Assembly (NCBI GenBank): GCA_002914845.1
Contig: JXTC01000086.1
Span: 11,051-75,050, forward strand
DNA length: 64,000 bases
Source: Trema orientale
Lineage: Eukaryota; Streptophyta; Magnoliopsida; Rosales; Cannabaceae
Direction: 5' to 3'
Part shown: piece by piece, positions 10,801 to 23,871 of the stretch
Numbering within the stretch: the first letter of the stretch is position 1
Layout of the letters: the number at the start of each line of letters is the position of its first letter
Made by a program: the position numbers and the translations under genes
The notes under the pieces: generated by a model
The model's database searches: none
The model's input: the letters and a program-made list of their open reading frames with translations, nothing else
What the model was told of the DNA's origin: nothing

Positions 10801-12512
10801 TCTCCAAAATCCCAAAACCGAATTACCCCCAAATTCTCAACCAAATCCTCTTCCCAATTCCACGGAAAAATACTCCTCTAGAAACCCAAAATCAAACGAA
10901 TAACTCCAATATTAGCCAAAATCAAATACAAAGCAAGTGAATTTCACATGGCATTGTTCAAGGCAGAGCAGCTTTCAATCAATTTGACATTACTAAAACA
11001 CCAAGCTCAAGCTAAAGCTTCCATGAATCGTCAAATAAATAAATAATTGAATGCATGCAAATGTAATAGCAAGTAAAGAAACCAATTTTCCGAGAAAATA
11101 AAAAACTTTACCGGAAAGTTGAAAGGAGGGGATTCTCCGAGAAAACGATCTGAGAGGACTAAGAAAAAGGGCGAAGGAGAGTGAGGGATGGTGATTATTA
11201 AGCAATGAGGAGAGAGAGAGAGAGAAAGTGATGGGACAGAGGACCTTCGTAGAGATCGTCGAAAACGAAAATGGTTTTTTTTTTTTTTTTTTTTAATAAT
11301 TCTCTTGAATCTAGAGAGAGAAAGAAGAGAGAGAAAGAGAAGGCGATACTTCTTATGGAGTGAGTGACTAAGAGAGGTAGCTGTGTCATAATAAGCCAGC
11401 CTTTTTCGGTTTGGCCGTTGAAAGAGGATTCACGGGTCGGGTCGGGTCGAGAGAATTTTTTTTTTTTATTTTTAAAGATTATAAATCTTCGTCGAGGCAC
11501 GTGTGTCCTCACTCTCGAACACGTGACTAGTGGCTTCGATATCTTCTATGCTCCATCGCCTAGGGTTCCCCTCTACTCCATACCGGCTCGATGGTCAGCA
11601 TAGTTTCTTTCTTTCTTTCTTTTGTTAATGTGGTGTTGTTGTTGTTGTTGTTTTTTTTTTTTTTTTTTTTAATGTTTCCTATTACCTAATCATATCATTC
11701 GACAAATGAATTGAATTTTTCACAAAAATAAATCTGAGAGAGAAGTTAGCAACGTTCCATATAAAACACTAATATAATACGTAATCATGTCATTACATGA
11801 CAGATATGTAATTAAAAATCTTAGTAAAAATTGACAATTATTGGTAAATTTGGTTGCCTGCATATTATTTGATTATATATAATTTAATGTTTGAAATGTA
11901 GGAAAATTTATATTCCCTACCGGGTGACTTACTTGTATATATAAGTTGGAATTCACATACATATATACAAAGTGAATGAAAAATAATTATTTCTTCATAT
12001 GGACAACTCTTCCAAACAAATGGAGATGTGACACATTTGTCTGCAAAATTCTTTGTCTTAGCTACATCGATTAGATGCCACGCCATCTTGAGAAAAATTT
12101 AAGAGCAAATATGTTTCAAAATAGAAAATTAGTACTTTTCTTTCCTTTTTTTTTTAAAAAAAATTTAAGTGTGACAATTTAGATTTGGATGCCAAATGAT
12201 TACATCCCATTAACTAAAGTAATAACATGTCCCATTTAGAAAAAGATCGCCCTGTATAAGAAATCGATTTCTAATAATATACTAGGTTTGTTGCATAAAA
12301 TTGGTAAACTATTTGGAAATTGAAATTTATATACGTATATAGCATGTTGGAAATTAGTAAGAGTGAAAGGGTGATAAGAAAACAAAAGGGACTATTGTTT
12401 TTGTGGATATTAGCGAAAAGCGTCATGTGTTTGTTGGGGTTAGGTGGTTTTTAGATTTTGCTTCATGGGCGAAGCGATTCGTATTTAATTATGCACACAC
12501 TACAAACATGAC
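10801..12512. promoter_or_regulatory. CAC3 5' untranslated region and upstream DNA
   Basis: On the minus strand a probable 5'UTR intron runs from a donor at about 11111 (TTCCG|GTAAAG) to an acceptor near 10880 (TTTCTAG). A (GA)n tract lies at 11211-11225 and poly-T at about 11278-11294. Two G-boxes CACGTG stand 22 bp apart at 11498-11503 and 11520-11525, a bZIP/bHLH-type site. From 11600 onward there is AT-rich DNA with CTTT and GTT microsatellites and no recognisable gene. Confidence 0.5.
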
Positions 12513-12894
12513 TAGGGGTGGCAATATAGGTCATGACACGATAACACGACTCGAAACTCGCACGATTAGCTGAACCTGCTTGACACGAAATTGACTTGAA
12601 TTGACACGATTAAGTAATTTTTTAATAAATTATATTAAATAATTATTTTCAAAAAAATATTTTTTCATGAATTTCTTGTAAATAAAATAAAAAACATAAA
12701 GCCAATGAACTAATTTCTCTTACTATAGTAAAACTTAATTAAAAAAATCGAGTAAACTAACAATTATACTATTTATATACGTTTTGACCCATCAATCTGC
12801 ACGTCGTTTTCATTAAATAGGTGCACGTAGGTTAACCTGTTAACGACACGATTTAATTAGGTTAAACACGACACGACACAGATTGCCACCCCTA
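12513..12894. mobile_element. hAT MITE (382 bp) with 8-bp target duplication
   Basis: Ends TAGGGGTGGCAAT and ATTGCCACCCCTA are perfect inverted repeats, and the sub-terminal parts carry inverted ACACGA motifs. The flanks are the identical 8-bp repeat AACATGAC (12505-12512 and 12895-12902). The TAGGG ends and 8-bp duplication fit the hAT superfamily. The interior is AT-rich without coding potential. Confidence 0.92.
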
Positions 12895-14066
12895 AACATG
12901 ACAATACAATAATGATGTAATGCCACATTCTTACGTGCATGGAGAGATTATTATTCAATTTAAAGCATTTAACTTTTTTAAATAGAAACCATGAGTAAGA
13001 AATGGTATAATATAGAGTCAAAGGCTTGTATATCAAACATTAGAAACGCAAACTATATATAATGAACAGACAAAAAATATTAATGCAACACATAATTTGG
13101 TTTTTGTAAACCTGCATGTTAAATTAATTATTTTCTTTGTTATTTTTTTTAATTAAAAAAACCCTTGGATTTTCAATGACGGCCGGGCTTCTGGTTTCTT
13201 TTGGGTAATATGCTATTTTTGTCAAAGTTAGATGAATCGTCTCACTTGTTATTTATAAGATAAAATGATTCTAAATGATTCTATCTAATTGCACCAACTC
13301 AATACACAGTTTGGTCACATCCTTTGACATATGAATTCGAACTCCACGATGGAGTACCTGTTAGTTTTCAAAAGAATTTTTAATTTTCTACATTTTTTGG
13401 TGCTTTATTTATTTATTGGTTTATTTTGCTACTTTGAGATGACTTACGTATGGATCTCCTATTTTGCTAAAATAGAAGAGAGAGTATATATGACCAATTA
13501 ATCTAATTAATTGCACATAAAATTTTTATTAAAAGTAAGAGACTAAAATTTATTTTTCCAAGTTTTTAAATATGTAAGAACCATATTCATTCCAACGTTT
13601 TCCAATAATTCGTATTTCTACAGTTACATTTTAGGCTCCCGGCCTAGCCTCTTTTTTCTTTCTTTTTTTTTTTCTTTTTTTGAACAAAAAGAAAAAGGGA
13701 GTGGCGGGTAACTCTAACGACTGATAGGATCCAGTGATGACTCTGGTGTTCGTTCATCAATCAATAATAATTGACAGTTACTTACTTAGTAAATGACTTT
13801 GTTTGGTGTGGTGATCACCACTGGCCATGTCCACGGCCGCCCAATGGTGCCAAGGTTTTCGGTGATCACCAACCACATGATGGTGATATGGTCGATGGCT
13901 CTAGTGACGACTTTGGTGGTCACGAACTAGGTTAACATGTGGCAGAGTTAAAAGGATATGACTGCCAGGGTCTAGTGGGGCGTTACTCTAGCAGAGGTCA
14001 AGATGAGAGTTTGGTCGGTGGTTCACGGATTTTCAAGAAAAAGTATATTTACGAATATATGTATAT
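12895..14066. other. Intergenic, AT-rich
   Basis: No gene was seen. A GC-richer patch at about 13720-14030 repeats motifs such as GGTGATCACCA (two inverted contexts, about 13810 and 13860) and GACTTTGGTGGTCACGA, and may be old transposon DNA, but I could not define ends. Confidence 0.4.
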
Positions 14067-14191
14067 GGGGGCGTAGAGCGTCTCTATATAAGGTCCTGTT
14101 TATACACCGTTTGATGATTCTCTACAGATTCCTATCAAACGGTGTATAAACAAAGGCGTTACGTAGGGGCGCCTCTACTATAGCCGCCTCC
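14067..14191. mobile_element. Mutator-like MITE, family 1 copy B (125 bp)
   Basis: It shares with the element at 1473-1644 the paired core TATACACCGTTTGAT / ATCAAACGGTGTATA and the outer TACGTAGGGGCGCC. The left arm is more eroded. It lies between TA-rich simple repeats, so a target duplication cannot be read reliably. Confidence 0.75.
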
Positions 14192-14502
14192 TATATATAT
14201 ATATATAATATTTTTAAATTCCTTGTCTTGTCTCAAAACCACTGTGATTATTTGTGATTTGTGTAAATTCACCAACAATGACGAAATTGTAGAATGGGCT
14301 GAGTCGCATAGGTCCGGCCCAATGGGTTATGATGGGCTGGGCTGACAATTCAAATTGAGCCCAAACCTCCCATATCGTCTGACAAGCTTACAATACTCAC
14401 TGTCACTAGACCCGGCATCCCTTTATCCAGGACGTTGTCGTACAAGTTGTTCTTCTCCCCGGCGATTCTTTACTCTATTCTCTTCTCTTCTCTTCTCTAT
14501 AC

Positions 14503-14646
14503 ATGGCGGACATACTCTCAAATGGTAATCCCCAATTCCCAAAGCATCTCTTAATTACCGGAACAGAAATGTTACACCATATATATATATATATATATAC
14601 CACTATAATTTTCTCAGCTGCCAAACAGAAATTTTACGTTCCATCA

Positions 14647-14677
<31 letters not shown>

Positions 14678-17600
14678 AATTTTTAATTTTTAATTTTTTC
14701 TGGGAAGGGGGTGTTAATGTTCTTGAGCAGTTAAAAAATGGAAGTGCTAAGTTCGAGCTCGTCTCAGTCCCCGTCCCTTCGATTTCAACTCCGAATTCTC
14801 AGACATGTCCGCCCGTGTTTCCCGGAGACTACAGCCACCGCTTCTTTGCTAGAATTGCCCCATCAATGTAGTTTCTTCTTCTTCTTCTTCTTCTCCTTTT
14901 CACATTTATTTTATTTAATTTGTTCTCATATGTTTGCTAAATTTTATTATTATTATTATTTTTTTTTGGGTGTTACAAAAATGGTTGTGGTACAGTGCAG
15001 TAAACAGAGGATCAGCAGCCACAAAGAAAGTGGAGCGGTATTCGGTTCAGAGAGTTACTGGGGATGGTCGCTGCCTATTTCGTGCCTTGGTATTGTTTAT
15101 TTGATATCTCTTTGTTGATAAGTTTTTCAAGTGTAGGCTTAAATACAGTAATGGCCCTGAATTATAGTTACTGTATCATTTTGCCCCCGAATTTTCAAGT
15201 TGGCCTTGAATTATTCAATTGTCAAACTATTTGGTTTCTAATCGAAAATAGTCACGTACAAAGTGAATAATTGGTATTATTTAGTTCTACAAGTCAGAAT
15301 CTTGTTTTTAGCCATAATTAAATTATTAAACTGTGCGCTTTGCACAAGACTCATTTTTGTTAAAAATTTACCAGTTTGTGAAAAAATAGTCGTTATTGCA
15401 ATAATTGCATAAGTTTTAGTAGTCTACCGTATAAATTAAAAATTTAGAATCTCATTTTTTACGACAATTACCAAGCCGTGTGCTCTATAATGACTTATTT
15501 TTATTAAATATTTAATAGTTTGTGATAAAATGATTATTGTTGTAACAATTACATTATTCATGGACCATTACTACGTAAGTTGAAAAATTAGGGATAAAGT
15601 GTAATTTAGGGCTATTAATATCATTAATCGTCGAGTATATGATAATCTAAGTATGTAAACTTCTTACTGAGTAGCTCAATGGGGTTATTGTGTTTTCAGT
15701 TTGCAAATAATTACAGCATTCACCCTTGATGGTTAGGTCGAGTGGTTGCAAATCATGGTTTAAGTTGACCATGTTGTCCATGAATCTAGCAAAATTCTAG
15801 ACTTAAAGTTTCCTGTCCCCAAAATATTGTAGGTTTCAGATGGAGGACCTAGTTTCGAATTCATGTTTGCAAATGAGTTTTGAGGGGTTTCTGAGATAAC
15901 AAAAAACAAAATGACAGCATTTTGAGCTTGTAATTATTATATAGGTATATGTATTCTACTACTTTATGTATATCTGGGTGCTGGGAAAGTTTTCATTAAG
16001 CTTTAATAAACACATGGAGAAAGCCAAATAAAATTTGACTAATATTCCCTAGAATTGATTTTTCTTTTCTTTTGGGATTCGTTGATTTGATGAAGGTTGT
16101 ATTTTGTCTGTTGTCTCTGCTGGCATGTGCAACGACACTGTTATATATGTGAAAGCTGGCTTCCCCATTTGGAACTTATCTTCTATTGGTCTTTTAATAT
16201 CAGAGCACTACCTTTGCCTCCTTAACTAACTTTTGATCAGTGCAATCAGGTCAAAGGAATGGCTTTAAACAAGGGCATTCCTCTTAGCCCAAGGGAAGAG
16301 AGAGAGGATGCAGGTATGCTGGATATACTTGAATTTGAATTGCCAATGTACTTGCAGTTGTTAAGTAGACATTGATACAATAGATCAAAATCTCCTTCAT
16401 GGATACTTTAAATCATATCCTTTTTTATGTTCCAACTGTGTCTATAAATTATTTGGTGGCTTAAAGAACTTTCTCGTTGCCTTTATTGTTTGGTTCAAAG
16501 TTGCTGTATCCTTTTAACTAAGATATGCCATATTTTGCCTCCTTTTAAGCAAGTGCCAAAAGTGATTCCAACGGTATTTTTTCCATGTAAGTTTCAATAT
16601 AGTTGGTTTCTTATTTGACATTGAACTTCTGGAGTGTTTTGTTATCAATATATGAAAATAAAAATGACTGTTGTATTGGCCTTTGATAAAACATCTTTTA
16701 ATTATTTTTTGTATTAGTGATGCATTTATGTTTTTTGAGTACTCCAGCTCTTTCCACTTTTCTGCTATAATCATGAATTGGATTTTCTTATCCCATTATA
16801 TTATGGATAACTTTGAGCATTTCTGTTGAGTTAGCTTCAAATCATAATTCATGCTATAGTGATTCTGGGATTACATCAGTAATATATGCCCTGATTTTTA
16901 TTGCTTGGAGTTGAGGCCGCTGTTAGAAGAATCATTGCTGTAAAAAATTTCTTCTGAACCTCTGATGCTGGACATTTTCCCTTTTTGGGAGTAAATGTCA
17001 TCAGTATACATAAAACACTGCTTATTTGTAGATTTGTAGACAACAACCTGAGTTCCTAAGCAATTGATCTTGTGTTAATTTTGTAGAAGTTATAAGTTAT
17101 AAGTTAACCAAACAAACTATTAAAATGTGTTCATTGCTAGATACTTATTCTGGTGATTGAAAATGTAGATGATCTACGAATGGCTGTAAAAGAGGTTATA
17201 TGTGAAAATGAGGAAGAACGCCGTCGATATGAAGCAGCAATAGTTGCCATTACTGTTGAGGAGTCTTTAAAACGGTAAGAGCTTTAATTATCCTTCTTTC
17301 TTTTTATTTTTTGGCTGGAAGTAAGAAGTTAATTTTGAATTTCAGTTTAGAGATGTATGAAAATCTATACGCTAGTTCAGTTGATATATATGTAATTGTT
17401 GCTCCGTAGGTATTGCCAACGCATTGGAAGACCTGATTTCTGGGGAGGAGAGTCAGAGTTACTGGTTAGTACACTTTTGGTGAATGATTGTTTGATAACC
17501 AATCTTAGATCTTGCTTTCATCCCTTTCCTCTCCATAGTGTGTTATTTCATGTGATTGGCCATTGCACCATCACTTGCTTATGTTATTGATGTAGAAGAC

Positions 17601-18932
17601 ATAATTCGTGGAGGTTGAGTTCTAGGCTGACTATTTCTACTTAACTTTAGCCTCTTTGAACCATTGGCTCTAAGGTAGAAATATTTTGACGCCATCCATA
17701 TGTTCATTTTTTTTTTTTTGGGGTGGTATTTGGTTCTTAACCCAAGCATGAAAGAACATGGAAAATAATCGTGTTTGTGTCTTCTACCTGTTTTTTCTTT
17801 CTCCTTCTTTTCTTCTTCTTGTTATGTGAGGTTAGAAGTTCTATACTAATCCCATTTTCACTCATTTCCTCTAGTTGTTAAATTCTCTGTGCCTGTGCTG
17901 ACTGTTGAACATTTATAATCCTCCAGGTTCTGTCAAAGTTGTGTAAGCAGCCAATCATTGTTTACTTACCAGAGCACGAGGTACGTTCATGTTTTCATGT
18001 GCTGGTGCTTTATGTGCTCAGTTTTGTAGGCGGTGAATCGTTGTTTATGGGCGGAGCTTTACTATCTTTTGGTATTTATCCATTATTGCTGGTGCGTTGC
18101 ATAACTTGCATTGGTAATAAGCATGGAGGTGAAATCAAAGATTCTTTGTGTGAATTAGTTTAGTGAGTTTAAACATGCCTGAAGTTTTAGACACAAGATA
18201 GGAAAGGAACTGAGGGCCCTGATTATGAAAGTACTTATTCAAGGGCTTACTTGGGCAATGCATTTTAATATCCAAGTTGGACTGCATAACCATTATTGCT
18301 GGCTTGAGGGAGTTGTTAGCTTGATGCAAGGTGTTTTGAACCTCTGAAAACTATGCCACTAAAAATATGAAACTGTCAACAAGGATAAAATTGAATATGG
18401 TTTCCTTATCCACTCATGGACTGTAGATTGGGAGTGGGCGCTCAGACAAGAAAAGAAAGTTAGAAATTGTATGACTGATCATAGTTTTGGATGTTTTGGA
18501 CTGGCTGGTTATGTTTGATTTGGTTTCTTTTCCTAATGTTGATACATTCTAAGCTACATATATTCCAAGATAGAGTAAGATAGAAGCAGCTCAAAATTAC
18601 TGATTCGTTTAGCATTTTGTGTTCTCTTCTTACTCTCCAACCCATCAGTAGAATATTGAATACTGAATACCGTTGTTGCTCAAACTTTTTTAAATTGCCA
18701 CTCTTTACTATGGCCAAGTATGTGTGAGTTCCTTTCATTTGGGTTTGTGAAGATATTAAATCTTGTTGTTTTCTTTCACTGAATGCAGCATACAAGGGGT
18801 GGATGGGGCTCTGGTTTTATACCCATAGCAGAATATGGAGCCGAGTTTAGTAAAGGCTCAATTAAAAGAAAGCCCAAGAAGGTGGTAAGGCTTCTGTATA
18901 GCGGTAGGAACCACTATGATCTGCTCATCTGA
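14503..18932 (+). CDS. OTU-domain cysteine protease (deubiquitinase-like), OTU3-like
   Basis: OTU proteases cut ubiquitin from proteins. Main coding exons: 14738-14867, 15001-15089, 16250-16313, 17169-17274, 17410-17464, 17927-17980, 18789-18932; phases join to 213 residues. The OTU catalytic box RVTGDGRCLFRAL gives Asp65 and Cys68, and NHYDLLI at the C-terminus gives His208. Between them are VKEVICENEEERRRYE, RPDFWGGESELLVLSK and QPIIVYLPEHE, as in plant OTU proteins. Residues 1-43 are Ser/Arg-rich and could be a targeting peptide. The coding start at 14738 is chosen because exon 1 joins exon 2 in frame. An earlier ATG at 14503 (MADILSN) runs into a likely 5'UTR intron and then meets a stop, so it looks like a short upstream ORF. 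Resemblance to Arabidopsis At2g38025 is from memory. Confidence 0.88.
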
Positions 18933-20380
18933 GAGAGCTGGTCAGTTGAAGGAAAGGGCAGGACATATATGACATTTTTCTAGTTATTCAAGGAGACATG
19001 TAAATTTCCTTGTGGAATATGTTGTAGTTTTGTATTTTTTTTTAATTACATTATCTGCTTCCTTTTTTTTTTTTTTTTTTTTTTGAAAGGGTTCATTATT
19101 ATTTGTTTTGTTTACTAAATTTTGGATACTAGATTACTAGTTAACTTTAACATTTTGGGATCATGTAGTTCTTCTACTATTTGATTATATATTTGAACAA
19201 AAACTTGGGATGCATGATATCATTCAAAAGAGAAAATTGGACACCGCTTTTAGGTTCATTTGTTCTTAAATTAAGTTTTAGTACTGCAAAAATAATAAAA
19301 ATAATAATAAATCTTTTTCCCCGCTACCTTTCTAATCTGCTCAAGGATAACAAGACAACGAAATCACCCCCTAGTGGTCTCTTGTCTTTTCCATTTCTCT
19401 CTTAGCTTTTCTTATTTTATTCGGTTACGTTTCTTGGTTAGTTTCTATTTATTTTAATTTATTTCGTGTTTTGTTAATTAATATGAGATAATGGTTGCAT
19501 TCTCAAGATAATTTTGAGACACAGTGATAGTCAATAAAACGACTCAATCTTAAGATTTATTGATCTAAGAACACACATCTCGCACCACACTTTTAATTCT
19601 TAGGTAGTTTTATTAGTATCATGGTTAATTGGTTATATTGCTTGCTGCACTTAGGCTATATCTACTGATCGTAAAGGCCATAATGTGAAAGGAATAAGTT
19701 TACATACAGATATTGGATGACCACACATGATTAAACAAAATGGGAAATAAAAACACAATCCAACTTATTTTCTATTTATGACTTTGAGCGAATTATTAAC
19801 TTACTTATATGTCTTTCTCTAGATTTTAAATACAATGCTAATCCCTCAAATTGATTTATGCATAATATTATTTTAGTAATTGATAAATTCAGTCAGTAAT
19901 ACAAGCATTAGAAAGATAATTAGGTTACTTGAATTTATTCTTTTTACATAAATTCTTTCTTTGTTTTCTTCTTCTCATTATTTTTCCAAAATTTTTCCTT
20001 TTATTTTCCTTTTACGGGTTAGCAAATTTGCTTCTTAATAATAGGTTAAAACGGATCTTGCTTTCGTTTTTCTTTTTCTTTTTTTTTTTCTTTCTTTTTC
20101 AGGAAAGTTACTAGGATCTGCCAAATTTAGTTAGTTACACTACGCAAATTATTATCAAAATAGTCGACATATAAAAAGTGAAAAAAAGAAAAAAAAAAAG
20201 ATGTTGTGATATTTTATAGACATTAACAAGCACCCAAAAATAATATATTTTTTTTTTCAAAAAAAAAAAACGAACAAACAAAACATAAAAGTTAAAACAA
20301 TGGGGGAAGGTGGGAACTGGGAACTGAATTTTCGTTTTTTGCTAAGTAACTGGGAACTGAATTTTGTGTTCTGGCAGCAA
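18933..20380. other. OTU gene 3' region and intergenic DNA
   Basis: About the first 150 bp are probable 3' untranslated sequence. The rest is AT-rich with poly-T (about 19060-19084, 20075-20090) and poly-A runs (about 20190, 20260). No gene or defined transposon was seen. Confidence 0.5.
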
Positions 20381-20386
20381 TCTTTG

Positions 20387-20412
20387 CACGTGTCAGACAA
20401 TTCTTGCACGTG
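20387..20412. promoter_or_regulatory. Paired G-boxes upstream of the Josephin gene
   Basis: CACGTG occurs at 20387-20392 and again at 20407-20412, 20 bp apart and about 200 bp before the start codon; both have the context TTGCACGTG. This is the core site for bZIP and bHLH factors. Regulation by them is inference. Confidence 0.5.
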
Positions 20413-20609
20413 CTGACTCATAACGTCCCAGTCCCAGCCAAGACACACATTTATATTAAAAAGGAAAAAAAAAAAAAAATTGATATTTTCCATTCTTTTC
20501 TCTAATCTTCTTCTAGTCTCTCCCCAAAGCAAAGCCCAACCCAGCCAACCAACTCTCATATCAACATATCAAAATTCTAGGGTTTGTTTCGTTACTGTAG
20601 ATTGATTGA

Positions 20610-23600
20610 TTGACGATGATGATGACGATGGAAGGAGCTAGCAATGGAGGGATGTTGTACCATGAGGTACAAGAGTCGAAGCTATGCGCCGTACATTGTG
20701 TGAACACTGTTCTACAAGGCCCTTTCTTCTCTGAATTCGATTTGGCGGCACTCGCTTCTGATCTTGACCGCAAGGAGCGCCAGGTCATGATCCAGGGCGG
20801 AGCCGCCTCTGGCGATTTTCTCTCTGAGGAATCCCATAACGTCTCCTTGGACGGTGATTTCAGTATTCAGGTTCCATTTTCTCCATCACCCATTTCTTTC
20901 TTTCTTTCTTTCTTTCTTTTGTTTGTTTTCCGGGAAAGTATGGTGGAAATTGGGATGAATTTTGAATATGAAGAATTGGGTTTTCAATTGTGTGTGTACG
21001 TTGAGTTTCAACAGAACCCAGTTCTCAATTTCGCTTTCTGAGTGAGAAAGGAAGCAAAATGAAACTGAAAGAGGGATAGAGAAGAAGAACTCTTCTTGAG
21101 TTATGACCCAGTTTCTCTATGGTTGATTAAATATTGATTCTTGACACAGAAAGAATGAAGTGAAAGGCTCTTCTTTTACCTTCATTTTCATTGTCTTAGA
21201 TAAACAATTTATATTTCCTAGGAAATTTGGATTTTTATTTTCTTTTTGAATTTTAAAGATGTGGAAGAAGAGTCGTTTTGTTTTGTTAATGATGTTGAAA
21301 CAGTCAGTTGTTAAGGTTCAGATAAAATCCTAGTCAGTTATGGGGCTCATGATTTTATTTTCTCTTCCTGTGGTATCAATGACCCAAAAAAAAAAAAAGT
21401 TCATTGATTCATGTGGCTGCTTAAAAGTTAGAATAATGAACATTTTTCAGTGCATAGATGCTTAGGGGCTGTGGGTGATGTCATCATTGCGGTATGCATG
21501 CCTTCAATTTAGTCCATACTCTCAACCCGTATTCTAGATTCATAATGTCATAAATTAGTTTTCCTGCCTTAAAATAAAACAAGGAAATAAAAAGTAGGTT
21601 GTTGAGCCTGAAAAGCTCTACACTTGATTGAAACAGACTTTCCTCAACTTTTGAGTTCGTTTTAGCAGTTTAAATTGACTATCTAGACGGTTCAGCTTAA
21701 TTAGAGTTTTGTCAAAACACGTAGTGCCAACATAACAGAACTTGAGCAAAACATGTAGTGCTTGGAAAGCCATATAATATGTCAATTTCCCTTGGGCCAA
21801 TTACCCCTAGAGGCCCATGTTAAAAGAATCTAAGTAATGCAGTCCCCTATTGCCTTAACTAGCGACTTTTTTTCTCAAGATTTGTTTCTTTTGCTCTAAA
21901 ATGGTGAAGAACCTTGCATTCATGCCTTCATTGTTCATAAAAGTCTATTTGAGACTGCCGCTTTCAATAGGTGCTGACTGCCAATCTCCTTACCAGGCTT
22001 ACGTGGGACTGTATGCAGAGTTAACTATGATGAGACATTTTTTTCTGTCATATTGCAATTCATGGTCCGGTTATGTTGTTTAAAGGGAAAAAGAGGATGG
22101 AGTGTGTATGCTCTCTTTCTTCAGTACTTATTATGGTTTGTTACCTATGTAGAAAGAGTTGTGACTTTCATTCTTATTCGGAGAAACAGCAGAATAGTTT
22201 GAGTTACTAACTTATCTCTGTCCCCCTATTTGGTGTAGAATAAGCATTGCATGTTTTTGGTTGTTGTTTGCAGCTACGGTATTTTTACGGTAGTTGGTAG
22301 GTCATAGGTATGTTTTAGTTGTTACCATATTCGTTTCCATAACTGTAATGCAAGTGATATTGGATTCCTTATCCCCACCTGATTATATTAACTTGGACAT
22401 TAGAAGTTGCCTTATGTCTTATCGAGAATCATACAGTTTTCAGAATATAATGTTGTTTTGACCAGGGTTGAGTATCTTTTCTTTGTTTCCTTGTGTGACA
22501 CTACCGTATCTGTATACTTGGTTTTGGGTATATCTTCATGTGTCTACTTTTTTTAATTGGGTGATTGTAATGCAATTGATATCAAGATAAATAGCAAGGG
22601 CATTCAAAAGGTGTGTTTAAGTTTTATAATTGAACATAAGTCAGATGGTTGCTTGCGTTTTGATTCTTTTTGTTGCTCTTGCTGCTTCTCATGATTTTGG
22701 CAAGAATGATTTAGAACAATGTGAATTAGTTATAGAAGTTCAAGAAGCTTCTGCAGTTCGTATTTTCTGAAAATCTTCTACCCTTATTTTGGAAGCTTGG
22801 TAAAAGCCTTTAGGGATGCACATAGAAATGTGCCAAACCATAATGGAGAGATTCTCGTTCTGCCATTGTATTATTCTGTGAAATTTCACAGTAGGTCACC
22901 ATATCATATGATGTAATATATTGAACTGATTGAAATATGCGTTGATCTTGCATCAACCTGAATTCTTGCCAATTCGTGTTGTGCATTTATTTGATTTACA
23001 ATGATATTTTTCCTCTTGAATAATTAAACATGGGGATGGATTTTTATCTGTGTTCTTGTGTGTGTGTGTGTGTGTGTGTGTATTTGCTCATGACTAGATT
23101 TTCCTACATGGGCATTTGAATTCTCCTACGTGAATCAGTTGGCTTTTCTGGTGGCCCATAATCTTCTATGTTCTGTATTTATTTTAGTTTTGATGATAAT
23201 TATTATGCACTTCCATTTTCCGGTTGGAATGACAATTTTTTGTAATTGACTTCTATTGTTTTTCCCTATTGAATTGCTGCTTTCAGGTTTTAGAGAAGGC
23301 TTTGGAGGTCTGGGATCTCCAAGTCATCCCCCTTCACTCTCCGGTTGCTGAGCCCGCCCAGATTGACCCTGAGCTAGAAAATGCCTTCATTTGTCATTTG
23401 CATGACCATTGGTTCTGTATCAGGAAAGTCAGTGGAGAGTGGTACAATTTTGACAGTCTGTATGCCGCCCCAATGCACCTCTCCAAGTTTTACCTCTCAG
23501 CTTATTTGGACACTTTGAAAGGCTCTGGTTGGAGCATTTTCCTGGTTAGAGGAAACTTCCCGAAGGAGTGTCCGATTTCAGCTTCCGAAGCTTCTAATGG

Positions 23601-23871
23601 TTATGGCCAGTGGCTTTCACCGGATGACGCTGAGAGAATAACAAAATCCCTAAGCTCTATGCAGGTTCCATCTGAGAGGCCGAGTTTGAACCCACGGCCT
23701 TCTGACCTGTCGTATGGAGAAGCACAAATGCTTTCACAGATGGAAGATGATGACTTGAAGGCTGCAATAGCTGCCAGTCTGATGGATTCTTCCCCAGCCT
23801 TGAGCAAACCCGAAGCTGTTGCTTCTCAAGATGAAAACCAAAGCAGCAAGGATAAAGATAAAGTTGAATAA
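20610..23871 (+). CDS. Ataxin-3-like deubiquitinase (Josephin domain)
   Basis: A cysteine protease of the ataxin-3/Machado-Joseph disease protein family, which trims ubiquitin chains. Two exons, 20610-20870 and 23287-23871, joined in phase (GATTTCAGTATTCAG | GTTTTAGAG) and separated by a 2.4-kb intron, give 281 residues. The Josephin domain covers about 15-185: catalytic Cys26 in ESKLCAVHCVN, His128 in HDHWFCIRK and Asn141 in EWYNFDSL. A ubiquitin-interacting motif follows at about 238-255 (MEDDDLKAAIAASL). There is no polyglutamine tract, unlike human ataxin-3. The start is uncertain among several close ATGs; the in-frame MEGASNGG methionine at 20628 is the likely conserved start. The intron has a (GT)n run at about 23060-23080. 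Confidence 0.95.
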
